Counted from the first letter of the stretch, positions 29,646 through 40,388 are shown. The stretch: 64,000 bases of DNA from Spiribacter salinus M19-40 (GCF_000319575.2 NC_021291.1:1302001-1366000); one strand, 5' to 3'. Notes: generated by a model from the letters alone, not told the origin. Numbers and translations are program-made.

Positions 29646-30758
29646 TCAGTCGGCAACAACCAGGCGCAGCATGCGCCGGAGCGGCTCTGCCGCGCCCCAG
29701 AGCAGCTGATCGCCCACGGTGAACGCCGCCAGATACTCCGGGCCCATGCTCAGCTTGCGCAGGCGCCCAACCGGGATGTCCAGCGACCCGCTCACGGCCG
29801 CGGGGGTGAGCTGCTGCTGACTCGGCGTGGGCTCGTTGGGCACGACATGCACCGACTCATTGGCCTCGGCCAGCATCTGCTCAATATCTGCCAGGGGCGC
29901 ATCTCGGCGCAATTTAATGGTGAGGGCCTGCGCATGAGAGCGCATGGCACCGATCCGAACGCAAATTCCGTCAATAGGAATCGGCTCGTGGTAGCGGCCG
30001 AGGATCTTGTTGGTCTCGACGCCCGCTTTCCATTCCTCGCGGCTCTGTCCGGAGTCCATCGGCTTATCGATCCACGGGATGAGGCTACCTGCCAGCGGTA
30101 CGCCGAACTGCTCGGCGGGGTACGCGGCACTGTTCAGCGCGGCCGTCACGCCCTGATCGATCTCGAGGATGGCGCCGGCCGCTTCATCCAGCCGATCACC
30201 AGCGGCATCCCGCAAGTAACCCATCTGGCGCAGCAGCTCTCGCATGTGCTGAGCGCCGGACCCGGAGGCCGCCTGATAGGTCATGGGCGTGATCCACTCA
30301 ACGAGGTCATGCTCGAACAACCCACCGATGGCCATGAGCATGAGGCTGACGGTGCAATTGCCGCCGACGAAGGTCCGAGTGCCCTCCGCCAGGGCCTGAC
30401 GAATGACGCCTGCATTCACCGGATCCAGCACGATGACGCTGTCATCCTGCATTCGCAGGGTTGAGGCCGCATCAATCCAGAAGCCTTGCCAACCCGCCTT
30501 GCGCAGCGCGTCATAAACCGCCGCGGTGTAATCACCCCCCTGACAGGTCACGATGGCATCCATCGCGCTAAGGGCGTCGAGATCATGGGCATCCGCCAGT
30601 GTCGGCACCGGCTTGCCGACTTCAGGCCCGGGCAATCCTGTCTGTGACGTGGAAAAGAAGACCGGCTCGATGTCAGCAAAATCATTCTCGGCACGCATAC
30701 GGTCCATTAGCACCGAACCGACCATGCCGCGCCAGCCGACAAAACCTACTTTTTTCAT
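29646..30758 (-). CDS. asd: Aspartate-semialdehyde dehydrogenase
   Basis: NADPH-dependent reduction of aspartyl phosphate, at the branch to lysine, diaminopimelate, threonine and methionine. The 370-residue protein has the NADP-binding start [26 protein letters not shown], the catalytic Cys in [17 protein letters not shown], the acid/base region [12 protein letters not shown] and [16 protein letters not shown]. This is the Gram-negative (E. coli/Vibrio Asd1) type. It lies 36 bases after leuB in the leu operon. Confidence 0.97.
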   Translation of the reverse strand: MKKVGFVGWRGMVGSVLMDRMRAENDFADIEPVFFSTSQTGLPGPEVGKPVPTLADAHDLDALSAMDAIVTCQGGDYTAAVYDALRKAGWQGFWIDAASTLRMQDDSVIVLDPVNAGVIRQALAEGTRTFVGGNCTVSLMLMAIGGLFEHDLVEWITPMTYQAASGSGAQHMRELLRQMGYLRDAAGDRLDEAAGAILEIDQGVTAALNSAAYPAEQFGVPLAGSLIPWIDKPMDSGQSREEWKAGVETNKILGRYHEPIPIDGICVRIGAMRSHAQALTIKLRRDAPLADIEQMLAEANESVHVVPNEPTPSQQQLTPAAVSGSLDIPVGRLRKLSMGPEYLAAFTVGDQLLWGAAEPLRRMLRLVVAD

Positions 30759-30794
30759 GACAACCTCTGGAATCGAATGCGAATGGGTCGGTGT

Positions 30795-31883
30795 TCAGCC
30801 CGCCTCGGCCCTCAGCGCCTCGACCACGGCATCCCCCATGGCGGCCGTCGGTGTGACCGAGTCGCCGGGTGCGGCCAGATCCGCGGTGCGAAGCCCGCTT
30901 GCAAGTACGCGGGCGACAGCTCGCTCAACGCGATCGGCGAGATCACCCTCATCCAGGCTATGCCGCAACATCATGGCGACAGACAACAGCGTCGCCAGCG
31001 GATTGGCCTTGCCCTGCCCGGCAATATCCGGTGCCGAGCCATGCACCGGCTCATAGAGGCCAAAACCCTGCTCGTCGAGAGAAGCGGACGGCAGCATCCC
31101 GATCGAGCCAGTGAGCATGGCCGCACAGTCCGAAAGGATGTCGCCGAACAGGTTGCCGGTCACCATCACGTCGAACTGACGAGGCGCACGCACCAGCTGC
31201 ATCGCCGCGTTGTCGACATACATGTGGCTGAGCTCGACGCCCGGATGACTCGGTGCCAGCCCCGTCATCACCTCGCGCCAGAGCTCACTGGATTCCAGCA
31301 CGTTCGCCTTGTCGACCGAGCAGAGCTGCCCTCCCCGCCGCTCGGCGGCGGCAAAGGCCACCTGGCCAATCCGGGCGATTTCGTCCGCGCCGTAAACCAG
31401 GGTGTTAAAGCCTTCGCGCACCCCGTCCGTGCGCTCGCGAATGCCGCGGGGATCGCCGAAATAAATGCCGCCCGTGAGTTCACGGACGATCAGAATATCA
31501 AGACCGGAAACCACCTCCGGACGAAGGCTGGACGCGCCAGCCAGTTCGGGAAACAGGATGGCGGGGCGCAGGTTGGCGAAAAGGCCGAGCTCTGCGCGGA
31601 TCGCGAGCAAGCCACGCTCCGGGCGGCGTTCACGCGCCAGACCATCCCACTCAGGCCCCCCGACAGCCCCCAGCAAGGCCGCATCGGCCTGACGCGCCAG
31701 GCCAAGCGTTGACGCCGGCAGCGGCGTGCCCTCAGCGTCCACGGCACAGCCGCCCAGGTTGGCATACTCGAGTTCGACCGCCAGACCGAAGGCATCCGCA
31801 AGACAGCGAAGCACCTTATCGGCTTCCGCCACGATTTCCGGGCCAATGTGATCGCCCGGCAGCATCAGCACGCGATGGGTCAT
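30795..31883 (-). CDS. leuB: 3-isopropylmalate dehydrogenase
   Basis: Oxidative decarboxylation of 3-isopropylmalate in leucine synthesis. The 362-residue NAD enzyme has [75 protein letters not shown] and [20 protein letters not shown]. It overlaps leuD by 4 bases. Confidence 0.97.
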   Translation of the reverse strand: MTHRVLMLPGDHIGPEIVAEADKVLRCLADAFGLAVELEYANLGGCAVDAEGTPLPASTLGLARQADAALLGAVGGPEWDGLARERRPERGLLAIRAELGLFANLRPAILFPELAGASSLRPEVVSGLDILIVRELTGGIYFGDPRGIRERTDGVREGFNTLVYGADEIARIGQVAFAAAERRGGQLCSVDKANVLESSELWREVMTGLAPSHPGVELSHMYVDNAAMQLVRAPRQFDVMVTGNLFGDILSDCAAMLTGSIGMLPSASLDEQGFGLYEPVHGSAPDIAGQGKANPLATLLSVAMMLRHSLDEGDLADRVERAVARVLASGLRTADLAAPGDSVTPTAAMGDAVVEALRAEAG

Positions 31884-32539
31884 GCGCCGGCCTGATCAGC
31901 GAACAACCAGGGCGTGACGTTCCGTCGCTGGGCCTCGTAGGCGCGAATCTCGTCGGCGTGGTTGAGCGTCAGCCCGATTTCATCGAGACCCTCCACCAGC
32001 ATGTGCTTGCGGTGGGGATCGATATCGAATGAATGCACGGCGCCTTCGGGTGTCACGACCTGCTGGGCCGGGAGGTCCACCGTCAGTGTGTACCCTTCGT
32101 TGGCCCAGGTTGCTTCGAACAACGCCTGCACTGAGTCAGCCGGCAAGCTGAGGGCGAGAATGCCGTTCTTCGAGCAGTTGTTATAGAAAATATCCGCAAA
32201 GCTCGGGGCAATCAGCACCCGAAAGCCAAAACCGGCGAGCGCCCAGGGGGCATGCTCGCGCGACGAGCCGCAGCCAAAGTTCTCACGGGCCAGCAGAATG
32301 CTTGCCCCCTGATAGCGCGGCTGGTTAAGAACGAAGTCTGGGTTGAGCGGGCGGTCGCTGCAATCCTGTCCCGGCTGCCCCTCATCCAGATAACGCCATT
32401 CATCAAAGAGGTTCGGCCCGAATCCCGTGCGATGAATGGACTTCAGGAACTGCTTCGGAATGATCGCGTCGGTGTCGACATTGGAGCGATCCAGCGGCGC
32501 GACCAGGCCTTCGACCTGGGTCAATGGTTCCATGCTCAT
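31880..32539 (-). CDS. leuD: 3-isopropylmalate dehydratase small subunit
   Basis: Swivel domain of isopropylmalate isomerase, working with LeuC. The 219-residue product has [41 protein letters not shown] and [18 protein letters not shown]. It overlaps leuC by 4 bases and leuB by 4 bases, consistent with translational coupling of the two subunits. Confidence 0.97.
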   Translation of the reverse strand: MSMEPLTQVEGLVAPLDRSNVDTDAIIPKQFLKSIHRTGFGPNLFDEWRYLDEGQPGQDCSDRPLNPDFVLNQPRYQGASILLARENFGCGSSREHAPWALAGFGFRVLIAPSFADIFYNNCSKNGILALSLPADSVQALFEATWANEGYTLTVDLPAQQVVTPEGAVHSFDIDPHRKHMLVEGLDEIGLTLNHADEIRAYEAQRRNVTPWLFADQAGA

Positions 32540-33945
32540 GCTTCCACCTCGCTGACATCCACGAAATGCCCCGCCACGGCAGCGGCGGCCGCCATTTCCG
32601 GGCTCACCAGATGAGTGCGTCCGCCTGCGCCCTGGCGACCCTCGAAGTTGCGATTAGAGGTGGACGCGCAGCGCTCGCCCGGACTGAGCCGATCGGGGTT
32701 CATGCCCAGACACATCGAGCATCCGGCATCCCGCCACTGGAAGCCGGCGGCCTTGAACACCTGATCGAGTCCCTCCTGCTCGGCCTGCCACTTCACCAGG
32801 CCCGAGCCGGGAACGACCATCGCCTCACGAATCCCGGCGGCAATGCGCTTGCCCCGCAATACGCGAGCGGCCGCCCGCAGGTCCTCAATCCGCGCATTGG
32901 TGCAGGAGCCGATGAACACTTTTTCCGGGCAGATCTCCCGAATCGGGGTACCGGGCTCAAGGCCCATGTATTCCAACGCGCGCAGCATGCCAGCGCGCTT
33001 GGTCTCATCCTGCTCGACAGCGGGATCGGGCACGACACCGTCGACCGGCACCACCATCTCCGGCGAGGTTCCCCAGGAGACCTGGGGCTTGATCTCGGCG
33101 GCATCCAGCGTGACTACCCGATCAAATTCGGCATCCTCGTCGCTGACCAGCGACCGCCAGTACGCCACCGCGCGGTCCCACATCTCGCCGGTCGGCGCAT
33201 AGGGACGGCCGCGCAGGTATTCAATGGTGGTCTCGTCCACGGCGACCATGCCGCAGCGAGCCCCCGCCTCGATGGACATGTTGCAGATGGTCATCCGACC
33301 CGACATGGGCAAGGCACGAATCGCCTCGCCACCATATTCCACGGCATAACCCGTACCACCCGCGGTGCCAATCTTGCCGATAATCGCGAGCATGATGTCC
33401 TTGGCAGTGACACCAGGGCCCGCCTGACCATCCACTCGAATCAGCATGCGCTTCGACCGTGACTGGACCACCGTTTGCGTTGCCAGGGCGTGCTCGACTT
33501 CTGACGTGCCGATACCAAACGCCAGGGCTCCCAGCGCACCATGGGTTGAGGTGTGCGAGTCGCCGCATACCACCGTCATCCCGGGTTGGGTGGCGCCCTG
33601 TTCAGGCCCGATGATGTGCACGATGCCCTGACGCCGATCGAGCAGACCAAACTGGGTGATGCCATATTCCTGGCAGTTCCGGGTCAGCGTCTCGACCTGC
33701 AGGGCCGAGACCGGGTCAGCGATACCCTGGGCGCGACCCGTGGTCGGCACATTGTGATCAACCACAGCCAGGTTGGCGTCCACCCGCCAGAGTGGGCGAT
33801 TGGCCAGACGCAGCCCCTCAAAGGCCTGGGGCGAAGTCACCTCGTGCACCAGCTGCCGATCGATATACAACAGCGCCGTCCCGTCGCCGTTGTCGCGGAC
33901 GACGTGCGCTTCCCAAAGCCTGTCGTAGAGTGTCTTTCCACTCAT
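32536..33945 (-). CDS. leuC: 3-isopropylmalate dehydratase large subunit
   Basis: 4Fe-4S aconitase-family enzyme interconverting 2- and 3-isopropylmalate. The 469-residue protein starts [16 protein letters not shown]. It has [20 protein letters not shown] and the cluster cysteines in [14 protein letters not shown] and [13 protein letters not shown]. The start is supported by a GAGGAA site. It is the first gene of a run that continues through leuD, leuB and asd, with a good promoter 44-72 bases upstream. Confidence 0.97.
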   Translation of the reverse strand: MSGKTLYDRLWEAHVVRDNGDGTALLYIDRQLVHEVTSPQAFEGLRLANRPLWRVDANLAVVDHNVPTTGRAQGIADPVSALQVETLTRNCQEYGITQFGLLDRRQGIVHIIGPEQGATQPGMTVVCGDSHTSTHGALGALAFGIGTSEVEHALATQTVVQSRSKRMLIRVDGQAGPGVTAKDIMLAIIGKIGTAGGTGYAVEYGGEAIRALPMSGRMTICNMSIEAGARCGMVAVDETTIEYLRGRPYAPTGEMWDRAVAYWRSLVSDEDAEFDRVVTLDAAEIKPQVSWGTSPEMVVPVDGVVPDPAVEQDETKRAGMLRALEYMGLEPGTPIREICPEKVFIGSCTNARIEDLRAAARVLRGKRIAAGIREAMVVPGSGLVKWQAEQEGLDQVFKAAGFQWRDAGCSMCLGMNPDRLSPGERCASTSNRNFEGRQGAGGRTHLVSPEMAAAAAVAGHFVDVSEVEA

Positions 33946-33988
33946 GGGGGTTCCTCGCCATGTCACGGTGCCAGTAGGCAACATTCGG

Positions 33989-34017
33989 ATTATACGCGTT
34001 GGGCCGCCAGGGGTTAA
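33989..34017 (-). promoter_or_regulatory. Promoter of the leuCDB–asd run
   Basis: On the minus strand TTAACC (34017-34012) and a perfect TATAAT (33994-33989) are spaced by 17 bases. The -35 includes the stop codon of the upstream transporter gene. The predicted start gives a leader of about 37 bases with a GAGGAA site, too short for a leucine leader-peptide attenuator. Confidence 0.65.
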
Positions 34018-35180
34018 GCCGCAGCCGGCGCACCGGCCGTGCGACGGGGTACGGATAACAGAATGGTGATCAGGGCAAGACTGGCAACACCCGCCGCCAC
34101 ATAAAAGGTCTGCGCGGGGCCAATGCCCTCCCACAACCAGCCACTGACCAGGCTGCCTAAGGCAACGCCGGCACCAAAGGTCATGCTGCTGTAAAGCGCC
34201 TGACCCCGTCCCTGCAACCCGCCGGTGAAATACTGGTCGATCAGCGAAATCGCGGCGGCGTGGTACACCCCGTAGGTTGCCGCATGCATGAGTTGTGCGA
34301 GGGCTTGCACCGGCATCAGCGCGGGAAAGGCGCCCACCAGAATCCAGCGCAAAACACCAAGGCCCATTGCAAGCGCGAGCAGATGACGGTGCCCGAAACG
34401 CGGCAGCCACCGGGGCATGAGCAGAAACACGCCTATCTCCGCGATCAACGCGATCGCCCAAAGCCCACCAATGGCCGAGCCAGAGTACCCGTAATCCTGC
34501 AGGTAGATGCTGTAGAGCGCATAAAAAGGGCCGTGGCTGGCCTGCAGGAAAAAACAGGCCAGCAATAGCCCGATCACCCGCGGCTGTCGCAAGACACCCA
34601 ACAGATGGCCGCCGGCATGATCATGGGCGCGCGGGGCCGCCTGAGGCACAGTCAAACTGACGGTGGCCAGTATCAAAAACAGTGCGAGTAGCACCGTTGG
34701 CACAATGTCGGTGCCGTAGCGGTCAATCCCCTCACCGACCACCAGCACCGCCACCATGAATCCCACGGTTCCCCAGAGCCGGATGCGCGGGTAGAAGTCG
34801 GTGTGCTCACCCAGGTGGCGCAGGGTATTGGCTTCGAACTGAGGCAGCGCCGCATTCCAGAAAAAACTGAAGCCCACCATCACCAGGGCCATCCAGAGAA
34901 AGCCTCCGGGTAGGAGCACGCCCGTGAAGGCCACCAGGGCAACCAGGCAAGCCAGCCGGATGACCCCCATGCGCTGGCCCGTATGATCGGCAACCCACCC
35001 CCACAGATTGGGCGCAATGATCTTGGTGGCGTGCAGCAAAGCGACCAGGATCCCGATTTCGGCGGCATCGAACCCCCGGCCACGCAGATAAGGCCCCCAG
35101 TACGGGGAGAGCACGCCGAGGACCCCGAAAAACGCAAAATAGAACGCGGCAAGGCGCGTGTAAGGCAGGCCCAGTGGCAT
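34014..35180 (-). CDS. MFS transporter, HcaT-like (PPP/MFS_1_like family)
   Basis: A 388-residue protein with 12 predicted helices. The N-terminal helix motif [28 protein letters not shown] is followed by an [25 protein letters not shown] segment after helix 4. The [30 protein letters not shown] region closely parallels E. coli HcaT. The true substrate is unknown; phenylpropionate transport cannot be assumed. The start at 35180 avoids the overlap with aroC. The prmB–aroC–MFS order is shared with other gammaproteobacteria. Confidence 0.85.
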   Translation of the reverse strand: MPLGLPYTRLAAFYFAFFGVLGVLSPYWGPYLRGRGFDAAEIGILVALLHATKIIAPNLWGWVADHTGQRMGVIRLACLVALVAFTGVLLPGGFLWMALVMVGFSFFWNAALPQFEANTLRHLGEHTDFYPRIRLWGTVGFMVAVLVVGEGIDRYGTDIVPTVLLALFLILATVSLTVPQAAPRAHDHAGGHLLGVLRQPRVIGLLLACFFLQASHGPFYALYSIYLQDYGYSGSAIGGLWAIALIAEIGVFLLMPRWLPRFGHRHLLALAMGLGVLRWILVGAFPALMPVQALAQLMHAATYGVYHAAAISLIDQYFTGGLQGRGQALYSSMTFGAGVALGSLVSGWLWEGIGPAQTFYVAAGVASLALITILLSVPRRTAGAPAAA

Positions 35181-35190
35181 CAGCCGGGCG

Positions 35191-36294
35191 TCAGTGATCA
35201 GGCGTGGCCGGGATCGGCGGGGTCCCCGAGTCAACGTCGGCATTCTGCCCACGATGACGCAAGTAGTGATCCATTAGCACCAGCGCCAGCATCGCCTCGG
35301 CAATCGGGGTCGCCCGAATGCCCACGCAGGGGTCATGACGGCCGGTGGTGACCACCTCAGCCGGCTCGCCATGGATATCCACCGACTGGCCTGGAATACG
35401 GATACTTGAGGTGGGCTTGAGCGCCATGCGCGCAACGAGGTCCTGGCCGGTCGAGATCCCGCCGAGCGTGCCGCCGGCATTATTCGACAGAAAGCCCGCC
35501 GGGGTGATTTCGTCACGATGCTCGGTGCCCTTCTGGCTCGCGCTGGCAAAACCCGCCCCGATTTCCACCCCGCGCACGGCATTGATGCTCATCAAACCAT
35601 GCGCCACATCCGCGTCCAGCCGATCAAAGACGGGCTCACCCAGCCCCGGCGGTAAGCCACGGGCCAACACGCCCACCGTGGCGCCGATGGAGTCTCCCTC
35701 CTTGCGCAGGGCATCCATGTAATCCTCGAGCTCCGACAGACGGCCCGGCTCGGCACAGAAAAAGGGGTTGGTATCCACCGCGTCCCAGTCATCGAGTGCC
35801 AGCTCAATGGGCCCGAGTTGGGCAAGCCAGCCGCGAATGCGCACGCCGAGGTGATCCTGCAGATACTTCCGCGCGATACCGCCTGCGGCCACCCGCACGG
35901 CGGTTTCCCGGGCCGAGGAGCGGCCGCCGCCGCGATAATCGCGAATGCCGTATTTCTGCCAGTACGTGTAATCGGCGTGACCCGGACGGAACAATTCGGC
36001 GATGTTCGAGTAGTCCTTGGAGCGCTGATCCATGTTTTCGATGAGCAGCGCGACGGGCGCGCCCGTGGTCACACCCTCAAAGACGCCGGAGAGGATGCGC
36101 ACCTCGTCACCCTCGCGACGTTGTGAGGTATGGCGGGACGTGCCGGGCTTACGCCGATCCAGATCGCCCTGCAGGTCAGCCTCGCTCAACGCAAGCCCCG
36201 GCGGACATCCGTCGACCACAGCGCCAAGGGCCGGGCCGTGGCTCTCGCCAAAGGTGGTGACCGTGAACAGGCGGCCAAAGGTATTTCCAGACAT
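35191..36294 (-). CDS. aroC: Chorismate synthase
   Basis: Last shikimate-pathway step, 5-enolpyruvylshikimate-3-phosphate to chorismate, needing reduced FMN. The 367-residue product starts [20 protein letters not shown]. It has [55 protein letters not shown] and [18 protein letters not shown]. It begins 5 bases after the prmB stop. Its C-terminus has about ten extra acidic/Pro-rich residues. Confidence 0.97.
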   Translation of the reverse strand: MSGNTFGRLFTVTTFGESHGPALGAVVDGCPPGLALSEADLQGDLDRRKPGTSRHTSQRREGDEVRILSGVFEGVTTGAPVALLIENMDQRSKDYSNIAELFRPGHADYTYWQKYGIRDYRGGGRSSARETAVRVAAGGIARKYLQDHLGVRIRGWLAQLGPIELALDDWDAVDTNPFFCAEPGRLSELEDYMDALRKEGDSIGATVGVLARGLPPGLGEPVFDRLDADVAHGLMSINAVRGVEIGAGFASASQKGTEHRDEITPAGFLSNNAGGTLGGISTGQDLVARMALKPTSSIRIPGQSVDIHGEPAEVVTTGRHDPCVGIRATPIAEAMLALVLMDHYLRHRGQNADVDSGTPPIPATPDH

Positions 36295-36299
36295 CGGGG

Positions 36300-37238
36300 T
36301 CAATCCACTCCGTTGACAATGGGCGATTGCGCAGCCGGGAAGGCCTCGCGAAGCGTCAGGGCATCCACAACAAAAACACCGGCGCCGCCATGGGCCAATT
36401 CTACCCACGTCACCGGAAGCGCCGGAAATGCCGCTTCGAACACCTCAGCGCCATGACCGACCTCACAAACCAGCACACCCTGATCCGACAGGCGGCGCGC
36501 CGCCTGAGGCAGAAGACGACGCACAACCTCGAGGCCATCGTCGCCGGCCGCCAGCGCGGCCTGAGGCTCGTGACGGTATTCCGCGGGCAGATCCGCCATC
36601 GCCTGGCCATCCACATACGGCGGGTTGCTGACGATCAGGTCAAGCAAAGGCGACTCTGGGACGGCCTCCAACAAATCCGAATGCCGCACATCCACCTGCT
36701 GGCCGACGCCGTGACGGCGCGCGTTGTCGGCGGCGAGGGCCACCGCCGCTGGCGCATTATCAAGGGCGACGACATCCGCGCCTGGAAAGGCCATGGCAGC
36801 GGCGATCGCGATGCAGCCACTGCCAGTGCCGACATCGGCGATGCGCATGACCGCCTCAGCATCCACCCAGGGTTCAAACCGCGCCTCGATGAGCTCGGCA
36901 ATGGGTGAGCGAGGTATCAGCACATCCTCATTCACCTTGAAGGCAAGCCCGCAGAACCAGGCCTCGCCAAGCAGGTAAGGCACAGGCAGTCGCTCAGCCC
37001 GGCGGCGGTCGATATGCTGTTGCAGCGTCGCCCGTTCCGCATCGGTGACCCGACAGGCGAGATAGGCTGCATGCAAATCCGGCGGCAAATGGAGGGTGCC
37101 GAGCACCAGGGCCGCGGCCTCATCGAGCGCGTTATCCGTGCCATGGCCGAAATGCAGGCCGTCCGCCTGAAACCGACTGGCCGCCCAGCGAATAAAATCG
37201 CCAATGGTGATCAGAGCATCGCTTTCGTGCGTTGTCAT
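36300..37238 (-). CDS. prmB: Ribosomal protein L3 glutamine methyltransferase PrmB
   Basis: Methylates a glutamine of ribosomal protein L3. The 312-residue SAM enzyme has [30 protein letters not shown], the SAM site [29 protein letters not shown] and the substrate Gln-binding NPPYVDG. PrmB is chosen over PrmC because of the aroC neighbour and the SPIAELI segment. The ATG sits 6 bases after a TAAAAT (-10-like) sequence, which would give a leaderless or near-leaderless transcript. Confidence 0.93.
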   Translation of the reverse strand: MTTHESDALITIGDFIRWAASRFQADGLHFGHGTDNALDEAAALVLGTLHLPPDLHAAYLACRVTDAERATLQQHIDRRRAERLPVPYLLGEAWFCGLAFKVNEDVLIPRSPIAELIEARFEPWVDAEAVMRIADVGTGSGCIAIAAAMAFPGADVVALDNAPAAVALAADNARRHGVGQQVDVRHSDLLEAVPESPLLDLIVSNPPYVDGQAMADLPAEYRHEPQAALAAGDDGLEVVRRLLPQAARRLSDQGVLVCEVGHGAEVFEAAFPALPVTWVELAHGGAGVFVVDALTLREAFPAAQSPIVNGVD

Positions 37239-37244
37239 GCCCCG

Positions 37245-37250
37245 ATTTTA
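37245..37250 (-). promoter_or_regulatory. Candidate -10 of prmB
   Basis: TAAAAT on the minus strand (37250-37245) ends six bases before the prmB ATG, so transcription would start at or next to the start codon. No good -35 is visible. It faces the -10 of the SCO gene in a 35-base divergent gap. Confidence 0.3.
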
Positions 37251-37258
37251 GCAGCGAC

Positions 37259-37267
37259 TGGCATAAT
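37259..37267 (+). promoter_or_regulatory. Candidate extended -10 promoter of the SCO gene
   Basis: TGGCATAAT matches an extended -10 (TG-n-TATAAT, one mismatch). It ends six bases before the ATG at 37274, again predicting a leaderless mRNA. No ribosome site is present before the ATG. Confidence 0.38.
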
Positions 37268-37273
37268 ACACCC

Positions 37274-37924
37274 ATGAATTTGCGCACCGCCCTGCTTTTA
37301 CCCTTGCTGGCCGCGCTGGTTGCCGGCGTCACGGCCGCTGTGGTCACACTCTGGTGGTCGGGTCAGAACGGCGATCGGCGTGCGTCCGTCGAAGTGGGAA
37401 CGGTTTTACCCGAGGCCCGGCCCCTGCCGCCCGTCACGCTGACGGCCGATAACGGCGCCACCTGGACAACGGCTGACTTCGAGGGCAACTGGCAGTTCGT
37501 GTTCTTCGGGTTCACCCACTGCCCGGACGTGTGCCCGATGACGCTGGCCGATCTGGCGGGAACGCTGCAACGCCTGGAAGACACCGATACGCGCCCCCTG
37601 CCGGAGGTGGTCTTCGTCTCCGTGGATCCAGGGCGCGACACGCCCGACATCCTTGAGACCTATGTGGGGCACTTTCACGACGCGTTTGTCGGGGTCACTG
37701 GCGAGCGCGAGGCCATCGACACGCTCACGGCGTCTCTGGGCATCAGCTATACGCTTCACGAGCCAGACGCACAGGGGGATTACGCGGTGGACCACAGTGC
37801 AGCCATTCTGTTGATTGACCCACAAGGCGCCCTGCGAGCGGTCTGGAGCCCCCCGCACGGCCGGCGGGTTCTGGCCGACGAGTTTCGTGCCATCCGCGCC
37901 CGGTTTAGTGAGTCAGGCGGATGA
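37274..37924 (+). CDS. SCO1/SenC-family copper chaperone/thiol protein
   Basis: A membrane-anchored periplasmic thioredoxin-like protein of the SCO family, which helps build the CuA site of cytochrome oxidase or acts as a thiol reductase. The 216-residue product has one N-terminal helix (ALLLPLLAALVAGVTAAVVTLWW). The copper-binding CPDVC is in FFGFTHCPDVCPMTLADLAG, followed by VFVSVDPGRDTP and the distal His in VDHSAAILLID. No cytochrome oxidase gene is nearby. It overlaps psd by 4 bases (ATGA). Confidence 0.92.
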   Translation: MNLRTALLLPLLAALVAGVTAAVVTLWWSGQNGDRRASVEVGTVLPEARPLPPVTLTADNGATWTTADFEGNWQFVFFGFTHCPDVCPMTLADLAGTLQRLEDTDTRPLPEVVFVSVDPGRDTPDILETYVGHFHDAFVGVTGEREAIDTLTASLGISYTLHEPDAQGDYAVDHSAAILLIDPQGALRAVWSPPHGRRVLADEFRAIRARFSESGG

Positions 37925-38832
37925 TTCGGGCACGCCTGTTTGCGGCTCTGATGACCGTACTGCCGCAACACGGCCTCTCTCGGCTTGTTCACCGGCTTGC
38001 CCGGTGGCGTTGGCGGCCATGGAAAAACGCCCTGATCCGCGGCTTCATCAAGGCCTATCACATCAATATGGGCGAGGCGGTGAGCACCGAGCCCGACAGC
38101 TACGCCAGCTTTAATGCCTTCTTCACCCGAGCGTTAGCGCCCGGTAAGCGGCCCATCAAAACGGATCTGGGGACCATCCTGAGCCCGGTCGACGGCGCGG
38201 TCAGCCAGTTCGGCACCATCGAATCCGGCCGCCTGATTCAAGCCAAGGGCCGACACTACACCCTCGATGCGCTGCTCGGGGGCGATCCGTCGCTCACGGC
38301 AGCGTTTACCGAGGGCCGCTTTGCAACGCTGTATCTGTCGCCACGGGATTACCACCGGGTTCACATGCCCTGCGCGGGAACGCTACAGCGCATGCTGCAT
38401 GTCCCCGGTCGGCTTTTTGGTGTCTCCACCCCGCTGGTTGCGCAAGTCCCGCGGCTATATGCCCGCAACGAGCGGGTGATCAGCCTGTTCGAGACAGACG
38501 CCGGCCCCCTCGCTGTCATCTTGGTGGGGGCCATCGGTGTGGGCAGCATCGAAACCGTCTGGGCCGGTGAGGTCACACCACCTCGCGGACAACGCATTCG
38601 AAGCTGGGATATGCGCAACCAGGCAATCGAGCTGGCAGCGGGTGAGGAAATGGGGCGCTTCAACCTGGGCTCAAGCGTCATCCTGCTGTTGCCACCCGAC
38701 GCCAACGTCACCTGGCACGAGACAATCGCCCTGGAAGCGCCCGTTCGTCTCGGCCAGCCCATGGCCGAGCTCGCTGACGCCGAGGCGGACTCAGGCGCGA
38801 TTCCAGGGGAAAGCCATGACGGCCTCGAGTGA
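37921..38832 (+). CDS. psd: Phosphatidylserine decarboxylase proenzyme
   Basis: Makes phosphatidylethanolamine from phosphatidylserine at the inner membrane. The 303-residue proenzyme has SPVDGAVSQFGTI, YLSPRDYHRVHMPCAG (catalytic His) and NERVISLFETDAGP. The self-cleavage site is in GRFNLGSSVILLLP. The cleavage motif reads LGSS rather than the LGST of E. coli; the pyruvoyl-forming Ser is kept. It is translationally coupled to the SCO gene. Its last 42 bases overlap the end of the convergent epmA. Confidence 0.94.
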   Translation: MIRARLFAALMTVLPQHGLSRLVHRLARWRWRPWKNALIRGFIKAYHINMGEAVSTEPDSYASFNAFFTRALAPGKRPIKTDLGTILSPVDGAVSQFGTIESGRLIQAKGRHYTLDALLGGDPSLTAAFTEGRFATLYLSPRDYHRVHMPCAGTLQRMLHVPGRLFGVSTPLVAQVPRLYARNERVISLFETDAGPLAVILVGAIGVGSIETVWAGEVTPPRGQRIRSWDMRNQAIELAAGEEMGRFNLGSSVILLLPPDANVTWHETIALEAPVRLGQPMAELADAEADSGAIPGESHDGLE

Positions 38833-39729
38833 CGCCGCCCCCTCACGCAGCATGATCAACCGATCCAGCCCGATGGCCACGCCGGCGCAGGCGGGCAGGC
38901 CTGCCTCCATCGCCGCCAGCAGCCGTTCATCCATCGCGGGGACCGGCCGCCCCTGGGCCTCCCTGGCCGCCTGATCGTCGGCGAACCGTGCCCGCAGCGC
39001 TGTGGCATCCGTGAGCTCAACAAAACCATTGGCGATCTCGACACCCGAACAGAACAATTCAAAGCGTTCGGCCACGCGTGGATCCGATGGATTCAGGCGC
39101 GCCAGCACGGCCTGGCTGGCCGGATAATCCGTCAGAAAACAGCGCGAGGGGAGGTTCGGCACCACGCAGGTGCTCAACAAAAGATCCAGGCTGCCCTCCC
39201 GATCCAGTTCGGGCGGCAGCGGCTCGGGCAACCAGTGGGCCGCGGCGGCCAGCACCTCATCATCGCGAGCGCTCAGCGGATCGGGCAGCCCCTGGTCCAT
39301 GAACGCCTCGGCGTAGGAACGGGTCTCGACAGGGGCGGGACCGAGGACTCCGTCCACCAGATCCGCTATTTCCCCCCTCAGCGCTGGCCCGTCAAAGCCG
39401 GTTCGGTACCACTCCAGAATGGAGAACTCGGGGTTGTGCCAGCGCCCCTGTTCCCCGCCGCGAAAGGCCCGAGTGATTTGGTAGCAATCACCGAACCCGG
39501 CAGCCAGAAGCCGTTTCATTGCGTATTCGGGAGAAGTCTGGAGCCAGCGGCCGGTGGCCTGCTCGCGCAGGCTATCGATGTGCCGGTCAGTCACCCCCGA
39601 AGCCAACAACAAGGGGGTTTCCACCTCCCGAACACCGCGGTCTGTAAAGAACTGTCGGATGTCTGCGAGGGTGTCGGCCCGTCGATGCAGCACCGCAATC
39701 GGGGCGGCGGGCCGCCAATCGTCATTCAC
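38791..39729 (-). CDS. epmA: EF-P lysine lysyltransferase EpmA (GenX/PoxA)
   Basis: A LysRS-like class II enzyme lacking the anticodon domain that attaches (R)-beta-lysine to Lys34 of EF-P. The 312-residue product has VREVETPLLLASGVTD, LQTSPEYAMKRLLAAGFGDCYQITRAFRGGE (motif 2) and HNPEFSILEWYRTG. Motif 3 is AGVAIGLDRLIMLREGA. It lies 9 bases downstream of efp and close to epmB, so two of the three known modification enzymes cluster with their substrate. Confidence 0.95.
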   Translation of the reverse strand: MNDDWRPAAPIAVLHRRADTLADIRQFFTDRGVREVETPLLLASGVTDRHIDSLREQATGRWLQTSPEYAMKRLLAAGFGDCYQITRAFRGGEQGRWHNPEFSILEWYRTGFDGPALRGEIADLVDGVLGPAPVETRSYAEAFMDQGLPDPLSARDDEVLAAAAHWLPEPLPPELDREGSLDLLLSTCVVPNLPSRCFLTDYPASQAVLARLNPSDPRVAERFELFCSGVEIANGFVELTDATALRARFADDQAAREAQGRPVPAMDERLLAAMEAGLPACAGVAIGLDRLIMLREGAASLEAVMAFPWNRA

Positions 39730-39738
39730 CGCGTGCGA

Positions 39739-40308
39739 TCAGTCCTTGGCCCGGGAGACGTACTCACCGGTCCGGGTGTCCACTTTGAGCAGTTCGCCTT
39801 CCTGGATGAACAGCGGCACCTGCACCACGGCCCCTGTCTCAAGGGTCGCGGGCTTGCTGCCGCCGCTGCTGGTATCGCCTTTCAGGCCCGGATCAGTCTG
39901 CGTAACCGTTAGCGTGACATGGGGCGGTGGCTCGACCGACAACGGCTCACCGTTGTACAGCGTGACGTTGCAGATATCTTGCTCTTTCAGCCACTTGCCC
40001 GCATCGCCTACCACCTCGGGCGGCGCGGCATGCTGCTCAAAGCTCTCTGGCGCCATGAAGTGATAGAACTCGCCGTCGTGGTAGAGATACTGCATCTCGG
40101 TTTCCATAACGTCGGCGGCCTCGACGCTCTCGCCGGATTTGAAGGTCCGGTCGATGACCTTACCAGTCTTGAGGTTACGGACCTTCACCCGATTAAAGGC
40201 CTGGCCCTTACCCGGCTTGACGAATTCGTTCTCGACAATGCTGTAGGGTTCGCCGTCGAGCAGCAGTTTCAGTCCCGACTTGAACTGGTTGGTGGTATAC
40301 GTCGCCAT
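39739..40308 (-). CDS. efp: Translation elongation factor P
   Basis: Rescues ribosomes stalled on polyproline. The 189-residue protein starts [21 protein letters not shown]. The modified lysine is Lys34 in [14 protein letters not shown]; the C-terminal OB domain ends in [28 protein letters not shown]. The start is supported by GGAGAA 4-8 bases upstream. The Lys34 plus adjacent epmA and epmB fit the beta-lysylation type rather than rhamnosylation. Confidence 0.97.
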   Translation of the reverse strand: MATYTTNQFKSGLKLLLDGEPYSIVENEFVKPGKGQAFNRVKVRNLKTGKVIDRTFKSGESVEAADVMETEMQYLYHDGEFYHFMAPESFEQHAAPPEVVGDAGKWLKEQDICNVTLYNGEPLSVEPPPHVTLTVTQTDPGLKGDTSSGGSKPATLETGAVVQVPLFIQEGELLKVDTRTGEYVSRAKD

Positions 40309-40388
40309 GGGTTCTCCGTTGGGCTCACCGCCGCGCCAGCGGCCATCAATGGCGCAGCATGCTAACGGAAAAGACGAAGGGATGACAC

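Noticed and set aside
30795-33945. The three leu genes as a recent acquisition
   Set aside because: Their order, overlaps and base composition match the neighbours and the usual gammaproteobacterial cluster; nothing suggests transfer.
33946-34013. A leucine leader peptide before leuC
   Set aside because: The predicted leader is only about 37 bases and has no short Leu-rich frame or terminator stem.
33946-34461. In-frame N-terminal extension of leuC by about 172 codons
   Set aside because: It overlaps the transporter gene and the leu promoter. The ATG at 33945 has a ribosome site and the standard N-terminus.
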